Shown in pieces: positions 24,151 to 33,265 of a stretch of DNA of 64,000 nt; the first letter of the stretch is position 1; the number at the start of each line of letters is the position of its first letter. The stretch lies in contig NZ_CP094828.1 in the NCBI RefSeq assembly GCF_022865125.1, positions 3,527,219-3,591,218 on the forward strand. Reading direction: 5' to 3'. The position numbers and the translations under genes were made by a program. Source of the DNA: Acuticoccus sp. I52.16.1 (lineage in GTDB: Bacteria; Pseudomonadota; Alphaproteobacteria; Rhizobiales; Amorphaceae). The notes below the pieces were generated by a model. That model worked only from the letters and a program-made list of their open reading frames with translations, was not told the origin of the DNA and did not search any database.

Positions 24151-25767
24151 ATGAGCCGCAGCGCCAGTCCTCGCCGCCGATCCATCCGCCGCGCCGTCCG
24201 CTGGGCTGGCGCCGGGTTGCTCGCGCTCGGTGTCCTGCTGGCCGGCCCGCAGCGTGCGGGCCTCGGCAGCGGCCGCGCCGAGGCCTACTGCGTCGTGGTG
24301 CCGGGCGTCGCCGGGTGCGTGCGCGGCGCGATCATCCGCCGGCGGATCGAGCGTCGCCGCCGGGCCGCGGGCAGCGCCGCGGTCGACACCGGCCGAATCG
24401 CCCCGGCGCCGGTGAGCCCGAGCCGCGTGCGGCCGGGGCGCAGCAGTTCGCCGCGGCTGAAATCGTCCGGCGCGCAGCTGACGCGCATCGACCCGGCGGT
24501 GCAGACCGCGTTGAACACGCTGGGCTTTGCGGTCGGCCGCGCCGACGGGTTGCTGGGGCGCAAGACGCGCGACGGCATCCGCGACTTCCAGCGGGCGATC
24601 GATCACAAGGCGACCGGCACCTTGTCGGTCACGGAGCGCACGTTGCTGATGCGCGCCGAGGACGAGGCACTCGCCCAGAACATCGCCATGCCCGCCGGCG
24701 GCGACCCGGTCTTCCTGCGGAACGTCGCCGCGGCGGCCGCGCCTGCCACGGTCGCCGCGGCGGCGCAGGTCGCCGACGCCGCCGCGCCGTCCGGCGATGC
24801 GCCGCCACCGCCGGCCACCGCCGAGGACGGACCCGGCGAGACCGCCGCCGCGGACGGACCCGGCGAGGATGCCACCTCGCCGCAGGCCGATGCGCCGGAA
24901 CCCGCATCACGGGAGATCGTCGAGGCGGCCGTCTGCCGCGACGTCGAGACCGACGTCGACGCCGCCGAGCTCGCCACGCTGCGGCCCGACGCGGCGATGC
25001 GCAGCGCCTATTGCGGCGTGCGCGCCTATGTCGTCGACATCGTCGACCCCGACACGCTGGGCGCCGACGACGGGCGCGCCGACCTCGCGACGTGCGCCGC
25101 CTGGGCGGATCGCACCGGCCTGGGCGCCGCGCAGGCCGCAGCCCTCGGCCCGGACGACGTGGCGCCGGCCTTTTCCTCCCGCATTCCCGAAGCGCGGGAC
25201 GAGTTGGCCTCCGCCCGCGATGTCGCCAAAACCTGCATCGGCCTCGCGTTCCGCCACGACGACCCCGGCACGGCCCGGTTCTACGCGCTCTATGCGGTGG
25301 CGATGGGCGACACGGGGTACGGCGAGCTGATCGCCGCGCAGCACGGCCTGGGCACCGGCGTCGCGCCGGATCCGGACGCCGCCGCGCAGTGGTACGACTG
25401 GACCGCCGAGGCCCTGCTCGACGGCGCGGACACCGTCACCGGCGACGATGCGCGCCTCCGCTCGCGCCTGCTGCGCGTCTTGGCGGCCAAGGCCGACACG
25501 ATGGCCCCCTTCGAGGCCGACCCGGGGATCGCTCCCGCCGACGCACCTACGCCCGACAACAGCGCGGAGGCGGCGCCGAGCGACCTGCCGCAGCTCGCGC
25601 GGCTCCTCGACGTGTCGCCGGCCGAGCTCACCGCGCTGTGCGAGGATCCGGGCGACGACCCGATCGCGCGGCGTGTGTGCCGCCTCGGCGCCAATGCCAG
25701 TGCCAATGCGGGTTCCGGTGCCGGTGATCGAGGCGGGGACGGGCCCACGCCGCCGGCCGCCGACTGA
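24151..25767 (+). CDS. Exported peptidoglycan-binding-domain protein of unknown function
   Basis: A 538-residue protein. The N-terminus is basic (SRSASPRRRSIRRAVR) followed by one hydrophobic segment (~17-35), a signal peptide or anchor. Residues ~105-165 are a PG_binding_1 domain (VQTALNTLGFAVGRADGLLGRKTRDGIRDFQRAI). An Ala/Pro/Gly/Asp-rich linker (~180-245) leads to a domain with regularly placed cysteines that I do not recognise. A Sel1-like stretch (AVAMGDTGYGELIAAQHGLG) lies around residue 380-400. AGGAGGTG lies 5 bp before ATG 24151; the frame is open from 24112. It follows the L,D-transpeptidase in the same direction. A cell-wall role is inferred. Confidence 0.7.
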   Translation: MSRSASPRRRSIRRAVRWAGAGLLALGVLLAGPQRAGLGSGRAEAYCVVVPGVAGCVRGAIIRRRIERRRRAAGSAAVDTGRIAPAPVSPSRVRPGRSSSPRLKSSGAQLTRIDPAVQTALNTLGFAVGRADGLLGRKTRDGIRDFQRAIDHKATGTLSVTERTLLMRAEDEALAQNIAMPAGGDPVFLRNVAAAAAPATVAAAAQVADAAAPSGDAPPPPATAEDGPGETAAADGPGEDATSPQADAPEPASREIVEAAVCRDVETDVDAAELATLRPDAAMRSAYCGVRAYVVDIVDPDTLGADDGRADLATCAAWADRTGLGAAQAAALGPDDVAPAFSSRIPEARDELASARDVAKTCIGLAFRHDDPGTARFYALYAVAMGDTGYGELIAAQHGLGTGVAPDPDAAAQWYDWTAEALLDGADTVTGDDARLRSRLLRVLAAKADTMAPFEADPGIAPADAPTPDNSAEAAPSDLPQLARLLDVSPAELTALCEDPGDDPIARRVCRLGANASANAGSGAGDRGGDGPTPPAAD

Positions 25768-25773
25768 CGCGCC

Positions 25774-27144
25774 TCAGATCGGCAGGCGGATCCGGGCGCG
25801 CAGGCCCCCCAGCGGGCTGTCACCCAGCGTGATGTCGCCGCCCTGCCGCCGGGCGACGTCCCGCGCGATGGTGAGGCCGAGCCCGGTGCCGGAACGGTCC
25901 TGGTTGCGCGCCGTGTCCAGCCGGAAGAAGGGTTGGAAGACGACCGCGCGCTTGTCCGGCGGGATCCCCGGCCCGTCGTCGTCGACCTGGATGATCAGCC
26001 AGCCGCCCTCGCGGTGCGCCGTCAGGCGGATCGTCTCGGCATGGGCGGCCGCGTTGGCGAGGAGGTTGGCGATCATCCGCAGCGAGGCGGTGGGGCGGAC
26101 CGTCGCCGTCAGGCCGGGGGGAATGGTCGCCTCCACCTCCAGCCCGCGCGCCGCGTCCTCCACCAGATCGGCGATGGAGACGTTCTCGGTCGGCTCGTCG
26201 GTATCGGTGCGGGCGAACTGCAGGTAGTCCTCCAGCATCGCCTGCATCTGGTCGACGTCGGTCACCAGGGCTGCGACGTCCTCGGTCTGCTCCAGCAGCG
26301 CCAGCTCCAGGCGGAAGCGGGTGAGCATGGTGCGCAGGTCGTGGCTGACGCCCGCCAGCATCGACGTGCGCTGCTCGATCTGCAACTCGATGCGGTGCTT
26401 CATCTCCAGGAAGGCGCCGGTCGCCTGGCGCACCTCGGTCGCACCGTGCGGGCGAAGCCGGCCCACCGGACGCCCGCGACCGAACTTCTGCGCCGCCGCC
26501 GCCAGCTCCTGGATCGGCCGCACCTGCCCGCGCAGGAAGAGCACGGCGACGAAGATCAGCACCAGCGACGTGCCCGCCATCCACACCAGCGTGATGTGCG
26601 CGTTGGAGGCGTAGGTGCTCGACCGGCGCGTGACGACGACCAGCGTCCCCACCTTCGTCAGCACCCGGATTTCGACGAAGCGGCCATTGTCGAACGTGTC
26701 GATCGCGAAGGGGCGCCCCACCTCGCGCCGCAGATGTCGCGAGAGGGTATATTCGAGAAGGTTGAAGAATCCGGCGGGGCGGTTTTGCGGCAGGCTCGTC
26801 TCGTCCGTCATCCGCACGCGCTGGAACAGTGTGTTGCGGGCGATCCGCAGCACCTTGGGGCGCTCCTCGGGCGTCGCCGCCTCCAGCATCTGCACCGTCA
26901 CGGCGACCGCCTCGGCCGTCGCCTCCGAGAGGCGCACGGTCATGTTCTCCCAGTGCCGGTCGAGGAAGACGAAGGCGACCACCGATTGCAGCAGGATCAT
27001 CGGCAGGACGATGATGAGGATCGAGCGCGGGAAGAGACGGCGGGGGAGGCGACGCCGCAACCACCGCTCGATCGGCGGCGGCAGGCCGGCCCACCGCAGG
27101 ATCCGCCGCCACAACGGGCGCCGGTAGGGCGTGGTGAGGCTCAC
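25774..27144 (-). CDS. EnvZ-like sensor histidine kinase
   Basis: A 456-residue kinase. Transmembrane helices at ~41-62 and ~185-205 enclose a ~120-residue periplasmic domain. HAMP follows (~205-258), then HisKA with His268 in GVSHDLRTMLTRFRLEL. The HATPase has NLLANAAAHAE, DDGPGIPPDKR and TGLGLTIARDVA. The H-box proline normally found two residues after Arg-Thr is Met273 here. The gene overlaps its response regulator by ATGA. The two form a standard OmpR-type pair controlled upstream by a MarR gene. The stimulus is unknown, and the N-terminal ~40 residues are strongly Arg-rich. Confidence 0.92.
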   Translation of the reverse strand: MSLTTPYRRPLWRRILRWAGLPPPIERWLRRRLPRRLFPRSILIIVLPMILLQSVVAFVFLDRHWENMTVRLSEATAEAVAVTVQMLEAATPEERPKVLRIARNTLFQRVRMTDETSLPQNRPAGFFNLLEYTLSRHLRREVGRPFAIDTFDNGRFVEIRVLTKVGTLVVVTRRSSTYASNAHITLVWMAGTSLVLIFVAVLFLRGQVRPIQELAAAAQKFGRGRPVGRLRPHGATEVRQATGAFLEMKHRIELQIEQRTSMLAGVSHDLRTMLTRFRLELALLEQTEDVAALVTDVDQMQAMLEDYLQFARTDTDEPTENVSIADLVEDAARGLEVEATIPPGLTATVRPTASLRMIANLLANAAAHAETIRLTAHREGGWLIIQVDDDGPGIPPDKRAVVFQPFFRLDTARNQDRSGTGLGLTIARDVARRQGGDITLGDSPLGGLRARIRLPI

Positions 27145-27863
27145 GGCCCGTCCGCGATGTCCGCGACCAGGCGGTAGCCGAGGCCGCGCACCGTCTGGAG
27201 GTAGCGCGGGTCGGCCGGGTTGTCCTCCAGCTTGCGGCGCAGGCGGTTCATCTGCACGTCGATCGCCCGGTCGCCGAGCTGCTCGTCGGCGACGAGGTCC
27301 TGGCGCGGCACCGTGGCGCCGGGCCGCGAGGCGAGCATGCGCAACAGCCGCCGCTCCCGCTCGGTGAGCCGCACGAGGGTCCCGTCGTCGGTCAGCTCCT
27401 CGCGCTTCAGGTCGAACCGGAAGGCGCCGAAGCGCACCACGCGGGCCACCTCCGGCCGCCGCCGCAGCATGTTCTTCAGCCGCAGCGAAAGCTCCTGCGG
27501 CTCGAACGGTTTGCCGAGATAGTCGTCCGCACCCTGCGTGAGGCCCTGCACCCGGTGCTCCGCCTCGGCCAGCGCGGTGAGCATCAGGACGGGCATCTCG
27601 CCGGTCGCCTTCATGTGCGCCAGCAGCGACAGACCGTCCTCACCGGGCATCATGACGTCCACCACCGCGGCGTCGAACACGAGGCCCGAGAGGATGCGTC
27701 GCGCCTCCGTCGCATCCGCCGTCGCCGTCACGCGGAAGCCTTCCTTGCGCAGGAAGCGCTCCAGGAGCGTGCGGATGCGCTGGTCGTCGTCGACCACCAG
27801 CACGTGCGGTGCATCGTCGTCCTGCCGCGGCTCGCCCGCCAGCGAATGGGCCCCTATCGCCAT
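27141..27863 (-). CDS. petR: OmpR/PhoB-type response regulator (PetR-like)
   Basis: A 240-residue regulator. The receiver spans residues ~20-135: Asp25-Asp26, phosphoacceptor Asp69 in AAVVDVMMPGEDG, LTALAEAEH and GKPFEPQEL. A winged-helix DNA-binding domain at ~145-235 (LTERERRLLRMLASRPG, IDVQMNRLRRKLEDNPADPRYLQTVRGLGYRLV) is of the OmpR class. A MarR gene immediately upstream matches the petP-petR arrangement first described in Rhodobacter capsulatus, and I use the symbol in that sense. It overlaps the kinase gene by 4 bp, and only one base separates it from the MarR stop. Confidence 0.85.
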   Translation of the reverse strand: MAIGAHSLAGEPRQDDDAPHVLVVDDDQRIRTLLERFLRKEGFRVTATADATEARRILSGLVFDAAVVDVMMPGEDGLSLLAHMKATGEMPVLMLTALAEAEHRVQGLTQGADDYLGKPFEPQELSLRLKNMLRRRPEVARVVRFGAFRFDLKREELTDDGTLVRLTERERRLLRMLASRPGATVPRQDLVADEQLGDRAIDVQMNRLRRKLEDNPADPRYLQTVRGLGYRLVADIADGP

Positions 27864-27864
27864 C

Positions 27865-28371
27865 CTACCGTCCGCCTTCGATCCGGCGCATCACCGCCGC
27901 CCGGTCGTCATCGTCCACGAGAGCGGCCAGAAACGCAAAGACCGTCTTCGTCGCGCCCGGCCCCGCCGCGTCGATCGCATGGCGGATCCGGGCCGACTGG
28001 ATGTCCACCACCTCGCGCGCGAGCGCGTGACCGGCCGCCGTCGTCGTCAGGCGCTTCTCGCGGCGGTCGTGCCGACCGGGGCGCACCTCGATCAGCCCGT
28101 CATCGACGAGCTGCTTCAGCACGCGCGAGACCCCCTGCTTGGTGACCTTGAGGATCGCCAAGAGCTCGCCGACGGTGAGGTCCGGATGCCGGTCGACGAA
28201 GTGCAGCACCCGGTGGTGGGCACGGCCGTACCCCATCTGCGCGAGGCGCTCGTCGGCGATCCCGACGAAGTCCCGATAGCCGAAGAACATGCCTTCGATC
28301 AGGGCAAGCGCGAGGTCGGGGTCGGTTTGCTCGAGTTTTTTCAGGTCAACCATATTGACGTTTTGCGACAC
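27865..28371 (-). CDS. petP: MarR family transcriptional regulator (PetP-like)
   Basis: A 168-residue MarR protein. The winged helix is clear: LTVGELLAILKVTKQGVSRVLKQLVDDGLIEVRPGRHDRREKRLTTT. Flanking helices form the dimer interface. The open frame starts at GTG 28371, but ATG 28353 (MVDLKKLEQ) is an equally good start. A 14-bp palindrome, TGCGACACTTCGCA at 28364-28377, covers the GTG and would lie just upstream of the ATG, consistent with autoregulation. It is the first gene of the MarR-regulator-kinase unit and diverges from the branched-chain aminotransferase. Ligand unknown. Confidence 0.85.
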   Translation of the reverse strand: MSQNVNMVDLKKLEQTDPDLALALIEGMFFGYRDFVGIADERLAQMGYGRAHHRVLHFVDRHPDLTVGELLAILKVTKQGVSRVLKQLVDDGLIEVRPGRHDRREKRLTTTAAGHALAREVVDIQSARIRHAIDAAGPGATKTVFAFLAALVDDDDRAAVMRRIEGGR

Positions 28372-28377
28372 TTCGCA
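28364..28377. promoter_or_regulatory. Palindrome at the MarR gene start, possible operator
   Basis: TGCGA (28364-28368), CACT, TCGCA (28373-28377) is a perfect inverted repeat in the MarR/ilvE divergent region. Its size is close to MarR-family operators. Binding is not shown. Confidence 0.4.
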
Positions 28378-28507
28378 TACCTAGCGGCTCTCTCAAGCGC
28401 GCTAATCTGTCGTGGAGATAAGGGTTTGAGAAATAATATTGCGCGGACGGGTTGTTTCATGCGCCCGCGCTGCAACAGGCGAAACATGCGCCATCGGAGA
28501 TAAAAAA

Positions 28508-29404
28508 ATGGCAGTTCCTTTCGATCAGCATGAAGGTGACATCTGGCTGGATGGCGCGTTCGTGCCCTGGCAAGACGCAAAGCTGCATGTCCTTTCGCAC
28601 GGTCTGCACTACGCGAGCGCCGTATTCGAGGGGGAACGCGCCTACGGTGGCGAGATTTTCGAGTGCGAGGCGCATACCAACCGTCTCTTCACGTCCGCCG
28701 ACGCCATGGGCATGGTCCTTCCATTTAGCAAGGAAGCCATTAACGCGGCCAAACGTGAAACGCTCGCCCGCATGGGCCTGACCGACGCCTACCTGCGCCC
28801 GATCGCGTGGCGCGGCTCGGAGATGATGGGCGTCTCAGCGCAGAAGAACACCATCCACATGGCGATCGCCTGCTGGGCCTGGCCGTCCTACTTCGACCCC
28901 GCCGCCCGCGAGAAGGGCATCCGCCTCGACATCTCGGACTGGCGCCGGCCCGATCCGCGCACCATCCCGTGCCACGCCAAGGCGGCCGGCCTCTACATGA
29001 TCTGCACGCTGTCCAAGCATGCGGCCGAGTCGAAGGGCTATGCCGACGCGCTGATGTTCGACTGGCGCGGCCACGTCGCCGAGGCGACCGGCGCCAACAT
29101 CTTCTTCGTCAAGGACGGGGCGATCCACACGCCGACGCCGGACTGCTTCCTCGACGGTATCACCCGCCGCACCGTGATCCGCCTCGCCCGCGAGCGCGGC
29201 ATCGAGGTGAACCAGCGCACGATCATGCCGGAGGAGCTGGAGGGCTTCGAGGAGTGCTTCCTCACCGGCACGGCCGCCGAGGTCACGCCGGTCGGCGAGA
29301 TCGGGCCCTACCGGTTCGTCCCCGGCGCGATCACCAAGGCGCTGATCGAGGATTATGCCAAGGCTGTGCAGCCGCCGCACGTCGCCCTGCGCGACGTCGC
29401 CTGA
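28508..29404 (+). CDS. ilvE: Branched-chain amino acid aminotransferase (class IV)
   Basis: A 298-residue PLP enzyme of fold type IV. It should interconvert branched-chain 2-oxo acids and Val/Leu/Ile with glutamate. The PLP lysine is Lys158 in PCHAKAAGLY. The late motifs EATGANIFFVKDGAIHTP and ECFLTGTAAEVTPVGEIG match IlvE well. ATG 28508 has CGGAGAT 6 bp upstream. An upstream in-frame start at 28439 would add 23 unrelated residues. It diverges from the petP-like MarR gene, a frequent alphaproteobacterial neighbourhood, so MarR control is possible. Confidence 0.93.
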   Translation: MAVPFDQHEGDIWLDGAFVPWQDAKLHVLSHGLHYASAVFEGERAYGGEIFECEAHTNRLFTSADAMGMVLPFSKEAINAAKRETLARMGLTDAYLRPIAWRGSEMMGVSAQKNTIHMAIACWAWPSYFDPAAREKGIRLDISDWRRPDPRTIPCHAKAAGLYMICTLSKHAAESKGYADALMFDWRGHVAEATGANIFFVKDGAIHTPTPDCFLDGITRRTVIRLARERGIEVNQRTIMPEELEGFEECFLTGTAAEVTPVGEIGPYRFVPGAITKALIEDYAKAVQPPHVALRDVA

Positions 29405-29520
29405 CACCGGCGGGGGCCGCGGCGTCGCGGCCCTCGCCCTTCGGCGTCACCCGCCGCTTGCCTCTCGGTGCCGACTGAACGGAATATCGGTCGGAGCGAG
29501 GCGAGGCGGGGGCTGCGACG

Positions 29521-30330
29521 ATGAACGAGACGACCGGCGCGGGGCCGGGCGCGGACAGCGGCCCGTGGCGTGAGGCGCGAGGGGTGCCGGCCGTCCGCGC
29601 CGCGACCTTCGCCGACCTGCGCGCCGCGCTCGCGGCTGGGTGGGGCGACTTCCTCGCGGCGCCACTCTTCGGCCTCGGCGTCGGGATCGTCTATGCCGCG
29701 TTCGGCTGGGCGCTGGTCGCCGTCGCCGACTCCGCCACGCTCGACGGGCTGACCTTTCCGCTGCTGGGCGGCTTCGTCATGGTCGCCCCCTTCGCCGCCA
29801 CCATCCTTTACGAGATCAGCCGCCGCCGCAGCCTGGGGCTCCCGTTCGACCTCGTCAACGCGGCCGCCATCGTCGCCGGCACGGCGCGCCGCTCGCTCAT
29901 GATCCTCGGCCTGGTGCTGGTCCTGTGGCTCGGCGTCTGGAGCCGCGCCGCGGTCTTCATCTACGCCATCTACTACGGTTTCGACGCGCCGCCGTTCCTG
30001 GAAATGCTGCCCGAGCTCGTCACCACCGAGCGCGGGCTTCTCTTCCTGTTCTGGGGGCATGTGGTGGGGGCGGGGTTCGGCCTCGTCGCCTATTGCCTTT
30101 CGGCGCTGTCGTTCCCGTTCCTGCTCGACCACGACGCCGACATCGCGACCGCCATCATCACCTCGTTCAAGGCGGTGCTGGGGCGTCCGGTGGTGATGCT
30201 GTCCTGGGCGGCACTCATCGGCATCGTGATGGCGCTCGCCGCGGCGCCGGCCTTCCTGGGCTTCCTCGTCGCGCTGCCGCTCTTCGGGCATGCGACATGG
30301 CACCTCTACCGTCGCCTCGTGCCGGGCTGA
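29521..30330 (+). CDS. DUF2189 integral membrane protein
   Basis: A 269-residue membrane protein of the DUF2189 family. After ~25 hydrophilic residues come six or so hydrophobic helices. Typical motifs are LRAALAAGWGDFLAAPLFGLGVG and FPLLGGFVMVAPFAATILYEISRRR. The C-terminal end reads LPLFGHATWHLYRRLV. No biochemical role is established for the family. In several alphaproteobacteria it sits near cytochrome oxidase genes, but nothing respiratory is seen here. ATG 29521 follows a GGCGGGGG-rich stretch 116 bp downstream of ilvE. Confidence 0.85.
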   Translation: MNETTGAGPGADSGPWREARGVPAVRAATFADLRAALAAGWGDFLAAPLFGLGVGIVYAAFGWALVAVADSATLDGLTFPLLGGFVMVAPFAATILYEISRRRSLGLPFDLVNAAAIVAGTARRSLMILGLVLVLWLGVWSRAAVFIYAIYYGFDAPPFLEMLPELVTTERGLLFLFWGHVVGAGFGLVAYCLSALSFPFLLDHDADIATAIITSFKAVLGRPVVMLSWAALIGIVMALAAAPAFLGFLVALPLFGHATWHLYRRLVPG

Positions 30331-30397
30331 CGCGCCGAGAGCGCGAGGCTCCCGGGGGAAAACAGGTGGTCGGCGGCGCTGGGGCGTGCGGCGCCGC

Positions 30398-31252
30398 TCA
30401 GCGGACGGGGGGCTGCCCGGCGTCGATGCGGGCCATGCCTTCCTTGGCCGGCGCGTAGTTGGGGCGCAGCTGCAGCGCGCGATTGTACGCGGCGCGGGCC
30501 TTGTTGCTGTCGCCCTGGTACTCCAGCGCCAGGCCGCGGTTGCTCCAAGCGTCGGCGTATTGCTTGTCGATCTGGAGCGCCTGGTTGAAGTCCTGCAACG
30601 CCGCCTCGACGTCGCCGGTCGCCAGGTACGACACGCCGCGGCCGTTGTACGGCTCGGGCGCCTGCGGATCGAGGCCGATGGCGATACCGAAGTCTTCGAC
30701 CGCGAAGGCGTGCAGGTCCTGCGACTGATAGACCAGCGCGCGGTTGTGGTACGCGCGCGGATCGCCCGAGTTGGCCCGGATCGCGGCATTGTAGTCTTCC
30801 AACGCGCGATCGCTCTGGTTCTGCAGGCGATAGATGTTGCCGCGACCGACGAGCGCCGTGTCGTAGGTCGGGTTGATGCGCAGCGCGGAATTGTAATCGT
30901 TCAGCGCGGCGTTCAGGTTGTCCATGCGGCGGTACACCAGGGCCCGGTTGGCGTAGGCCTGGTAATACTGCGGATTGATCTCGATCGCGCGATCGAAATC
31001 CTCGAGGGCCTCGCGCAGCTTGTTGCCGCGCCCGAAGGCCGTCCCGCGCATGTTGTAGGCGCTGGCGTCGCCCGGGTTCGATTCGACCACGGCCGTCAGC
31101 GACGCGATGTTCGTCGGCGAGCCGGAGGCCGGGTCGATCAGCCGGCCCGGTGTCGTCATGGCGTCGTCGATGACGCAGCCGCCCAGGAAGGCAGCCACCA
31201 TGACGGAGGCGACCGGTGCCAACGGGATCGTTCGGGAAACTATACGCGCCAT
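30398..31252 (-). CDS. Tetratricopeptide-repeat lipoprotein (NlpI-like)
   Basis: A 284-residue lipoprotein. The signal ends in the lipobox AAFLGGC (Cys near residue 19). The mature part is six to seven TPR motifs, each ~34 residues, with repeated cores such as AYNMRGTAFGRGNKLREALEDFDRAIEINPQYYQAYANRAL. NlpI-type lipoproteins act as adaptors for periplasmic proteases and cell-wall hydrolases, so a link with CtpA or the YkuD enzyme in this window is conceivable. I chose ATG 31252 because GGTGGAG precedes it; an upstream frame to 31348 overlaps rpsU. It begins 40 bp after the rpsU stop on the same strand. Confidence 0.85.
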   Translation of the reverse strand: MARIVSRTIPLAPVASVMVAAFLGGCVIDDAMTTPGRLIDPASGSPTNIASLTAVVESNPGDASAYNMRGTAFGRGNKLREALEDFDRAIEINPQYYQAYANRALVYRRMDNLNAALNDYNSALRINPTYDTALVGRGNIYRLQNQSDRALEDYNAAIRANSGDPRAYHNRALVYQSQDLHAFAVEDFGIAIGLDPQAPEPYNGRGVSYLATGDVEAALQDFNQALQIDKQYADAWSNRGLALEYQGDSNKARAAYNRALQLRPNYAPAKEGMARIDAGQPPVR

Positions 31253-31292
31253 ACTACTCCACCACACGCCGAATCGCGCGGCTGGGCCGAAC

Positions 31293-31517
31293 TCAGCTGC
31301 GCTTCTTGCCCGGGAGGAGACCTTCGCGCTGTGCGCGCTTGCGTGCAAGCTTACGGGCGCGGCGGACCGCCTCGGCCTTCTCGCGCGCCTTGCGCTCGGA
31401 GGGCTTCTCGTAATGATTGCGCATCTTCATTTCACGGAAGATGCCTTCACGCTGCATCTTCTTCTTCAGCGCCTTCAGCGCCTGATCGACGTTGTTGTCC
31501 CGAACCAGAACCTGCAC
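31293..31517 (-). CDS. rpsU: 30S ribosomal protein bS21
   Basis: A 74-residue basic protein. The bS21 sequence is clear: [20 protein letters not shown], then [20 protein letters not shown], and a Lys/Arg-rich tail ending PGKKRS. The open frame extends to 31637, but the family start fits GTG 31517, which has AGAAGGAAGA 7 bp upstream. bS21 sits near the anti-Shine-Dalgarno end of 16S rRNA and helps initiation. The order purE-purK-rpsU is common in this group. Confidence 0.93.
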   Translation of the reverse strand: MQVLVRDNNVDQALKALKKKMQREGIFREMKMRNHYEKPSERKAREKAEAVRRARKLARKRAQREGLLPGKKRS

Positions 31518-31667
31518 TTGGCCGTCTTCCTTCTGTTGCACGGCGCATTTCGGCTGCACCGTCGTGCCGGGCGATGAGGCCTCTCCCAACGCCAAAGCGC
31601 GCAGATAGCCGGGTCGCTCCCCCAGGAGAGCCACCAACCCAGCATCACGCGCGAAGGCTGTCCGATA

Positions 31668-32756
31668 TCAGCCGCCGAGGCGAAAGTCTACACCGCGGCG
31701 CACCACGTTCACGTGCCCCATCTTGCGACCGGGCCGTGTGTCTCGCTTGCCATAGAGGTGGAGCTTGGCCCCCTCCATGTCCAGATGGGCGCGCCAATCA
31801 TCCGCATCATGGCCGATCAGATTGACCATCGTGGCGTCGGCGGTGCGCGTGGTCGCACCCAGCGGCCAACCGGCGATGGCGCGGATATGATTCTCGAACT
31901 GGCTCGTCAGCGCGGCGTCCTGCGTCCAGTGGCCGGTGTTGTGGACGCGGGGGGCCATCTCGTTGGCGATCAGCGGGCGGGCCGTCTCGCCGGTCACGAA
32001 CCACTCGATCGCCATCACGCCGACATAGCCGAGCGCGGCGGCGACGTCCGCGGTCAGGCGCTGCGCCTCCGCCTCCAGCCCCGCCGCCAGCGGGCCGGGG
32101 ACGGTGGAGCGGCGCAGGATCCCCTCGGCGTGCTCGTTGGCGGGGGCGGCGTACGCGGCGATGCCGCCATCGGCGCCGCGGGCCAAGACGGTCGACGTCT
32201 CGGCCTGGAACGGCACCAGCGCCTCGACGATCGCGGGCACCTCGCCGATGGCGGTGAACGCGGCCGCGACGTCCGCGCCGGGCGTCAGGCGGACCTGACC
32301 CTTGCCGTCGTAGCCCATGCGCCGCGTCTTCAGGATGGCGTGCCCCCCGAGCGCCTCCAGCGCGGCGGCGATGTCACCGGGAGATGCCACGTCGCGGTGG
32401 GGGGCGACGGGCAGGCCGCATTCGGCCAGGAAGGCTTTTTCGGCGAGGCGGTCCTGCGCGACCTCGAGCGCGAGCGGACCGGGGCGGACCTTGTCGCCGA
32501 GGGGGCGGACGGCCGCGACGGGGACATTCTCGAACTCGTAGGTGACGACGTCGACCGCGGCGGCGAAGGCGGCGAGCGCGGCCTCGTCCTCCCAGGCGGC
32601 GATGGTGGTCGCGGCGGCGACGGCGGCCGCGGGCGGGTCCGCGTCGGGGCAGAAGATATGGACCGTGAAGCCGAGTTCGGCGGCGGCGGTGGCGAGCATG
32701 CGCCCCAGCTGCCCGCCGCCGAGAACGCCGATCGTGGCGCCGGGGGTGAGGATCAC
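31668..32756 (-). CDS. purK: N5-carboxyaminoimidazole ribonucleotide synthase PurK
   Basis: A 362-residue ATP-grasp enzyme that converts AIR, ATP and bicarbonate to N5-CAIR in purine synthesis. The N-terminal [13 protein letters not shown] loop, the ATP-grasp region [18 protein letters not shown] and the metal-site region [28 protein letters not shown] are intact. It overlaps purE by ATGA, so the two enzymes of successive steps are made together. Length is normal. Confidence 0.95.
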   Translation of the reverse strand: MILTPGATIGVLGGGQLGRMLATAAAELGFTVHIFCPDADPPAAAVAAATTIAAWEDEAALAAFAAAVDVVTYEFENVPVAAVRPLGDKVRPGPLALEVAQDRLAEKAFLAECGLPVAPHRDVASPGDIAAALEALGGHAILKTRRMGYDGKGQVRLTPGADVAAAFTAIGEVPAIVEALVPFQAETSTVLARGADGGIAAYAAPANEHAEGILRRSTVPGPLAAGLEAEAQRLTADVAAALGYVGVMAIEWFVTGETARPLIANEMAPRVHNTGHWTQDAALTSQFENHIRAIAGWPLGATTRTADATMVNLIGHDADDWRAHLDMEGAKLHLYGKRDTRPGRKMGHVNVVRRGVDFRLGG

Positions 32757-33265
32757 GCGTCGTCCGCCGGATGCTCGGCGACCGAGGCGGTGCGGGCGGC
32801 GCGCCAGGCGGTCAGCCGCTCGGCCAGCGCCGGGTCGTCGAGAGCGAGGACGGACGCGGCGAGGAGGGCGGCGTTGATCGCCCCCGCGCGGCCGATCGCC
32901 AGGGTGCCGACCGGGATGCCGGCGGGCATCTGCACGATCGACAGCAGGCTGTCCCAGCCCGACAGCGCCTTGCTCTCAACCGGCACGCCGAACACCGGAA
33001 GCGGTGTGATCGCCGCGACCATGCCCGGCAGATGCGCCGCCCCGCCCGCGCCGGCGATGACGACACGCACGCCGCGCGCCGCCGCCGTCTCGGCGAAATC
33101 GTAGAGGCGCTTGGGGGTGCGGTGGGCGGAGACGATCAGCGCGTCGTGGTCGATCCCCAGTTCGCCCAGCGTCGAGGCGGCGCCGCGCATGGTCACCCAG
33201 TCCGACTGGGAGCCCATGATGACGGCGACCGGCGCCGCGCGGGCGGTGGCCGACCGATCGGTCAC
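32753..33265 (-). CDS. purE: N5-carboxyaminoimidazole ribonucleotide mutase PurE
   Basis: A 170-residue PurE of the class I (N5-CAIR mutase) type, which fits the presence of purK. Motifs are [25 protein letters not shown], and [15 protein letters not shown] with the GGAAHLP loop. It starts at GTG 33265, overlapping the DUF465 stop as GTGA. It ends in an ATGA overlap with purK. The first ~12 residues are a short non-conserved extension. Confidence 0.94.
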   Translation of the reverse strand: MTDRSATARAAPVAVIMGSQSDWVTMRGAASTLGELGIDHDALIVSAHRTPKRLYDFAETAAARGVRVVIAGAGGAAHLPGMVAAITPLPVFGVPVESKALSGWDSLLSIVQMPAGIPVGTLAIGRAGAINAALLAASVLALDDPALAERLTAWRAARTASVAEHPADDA

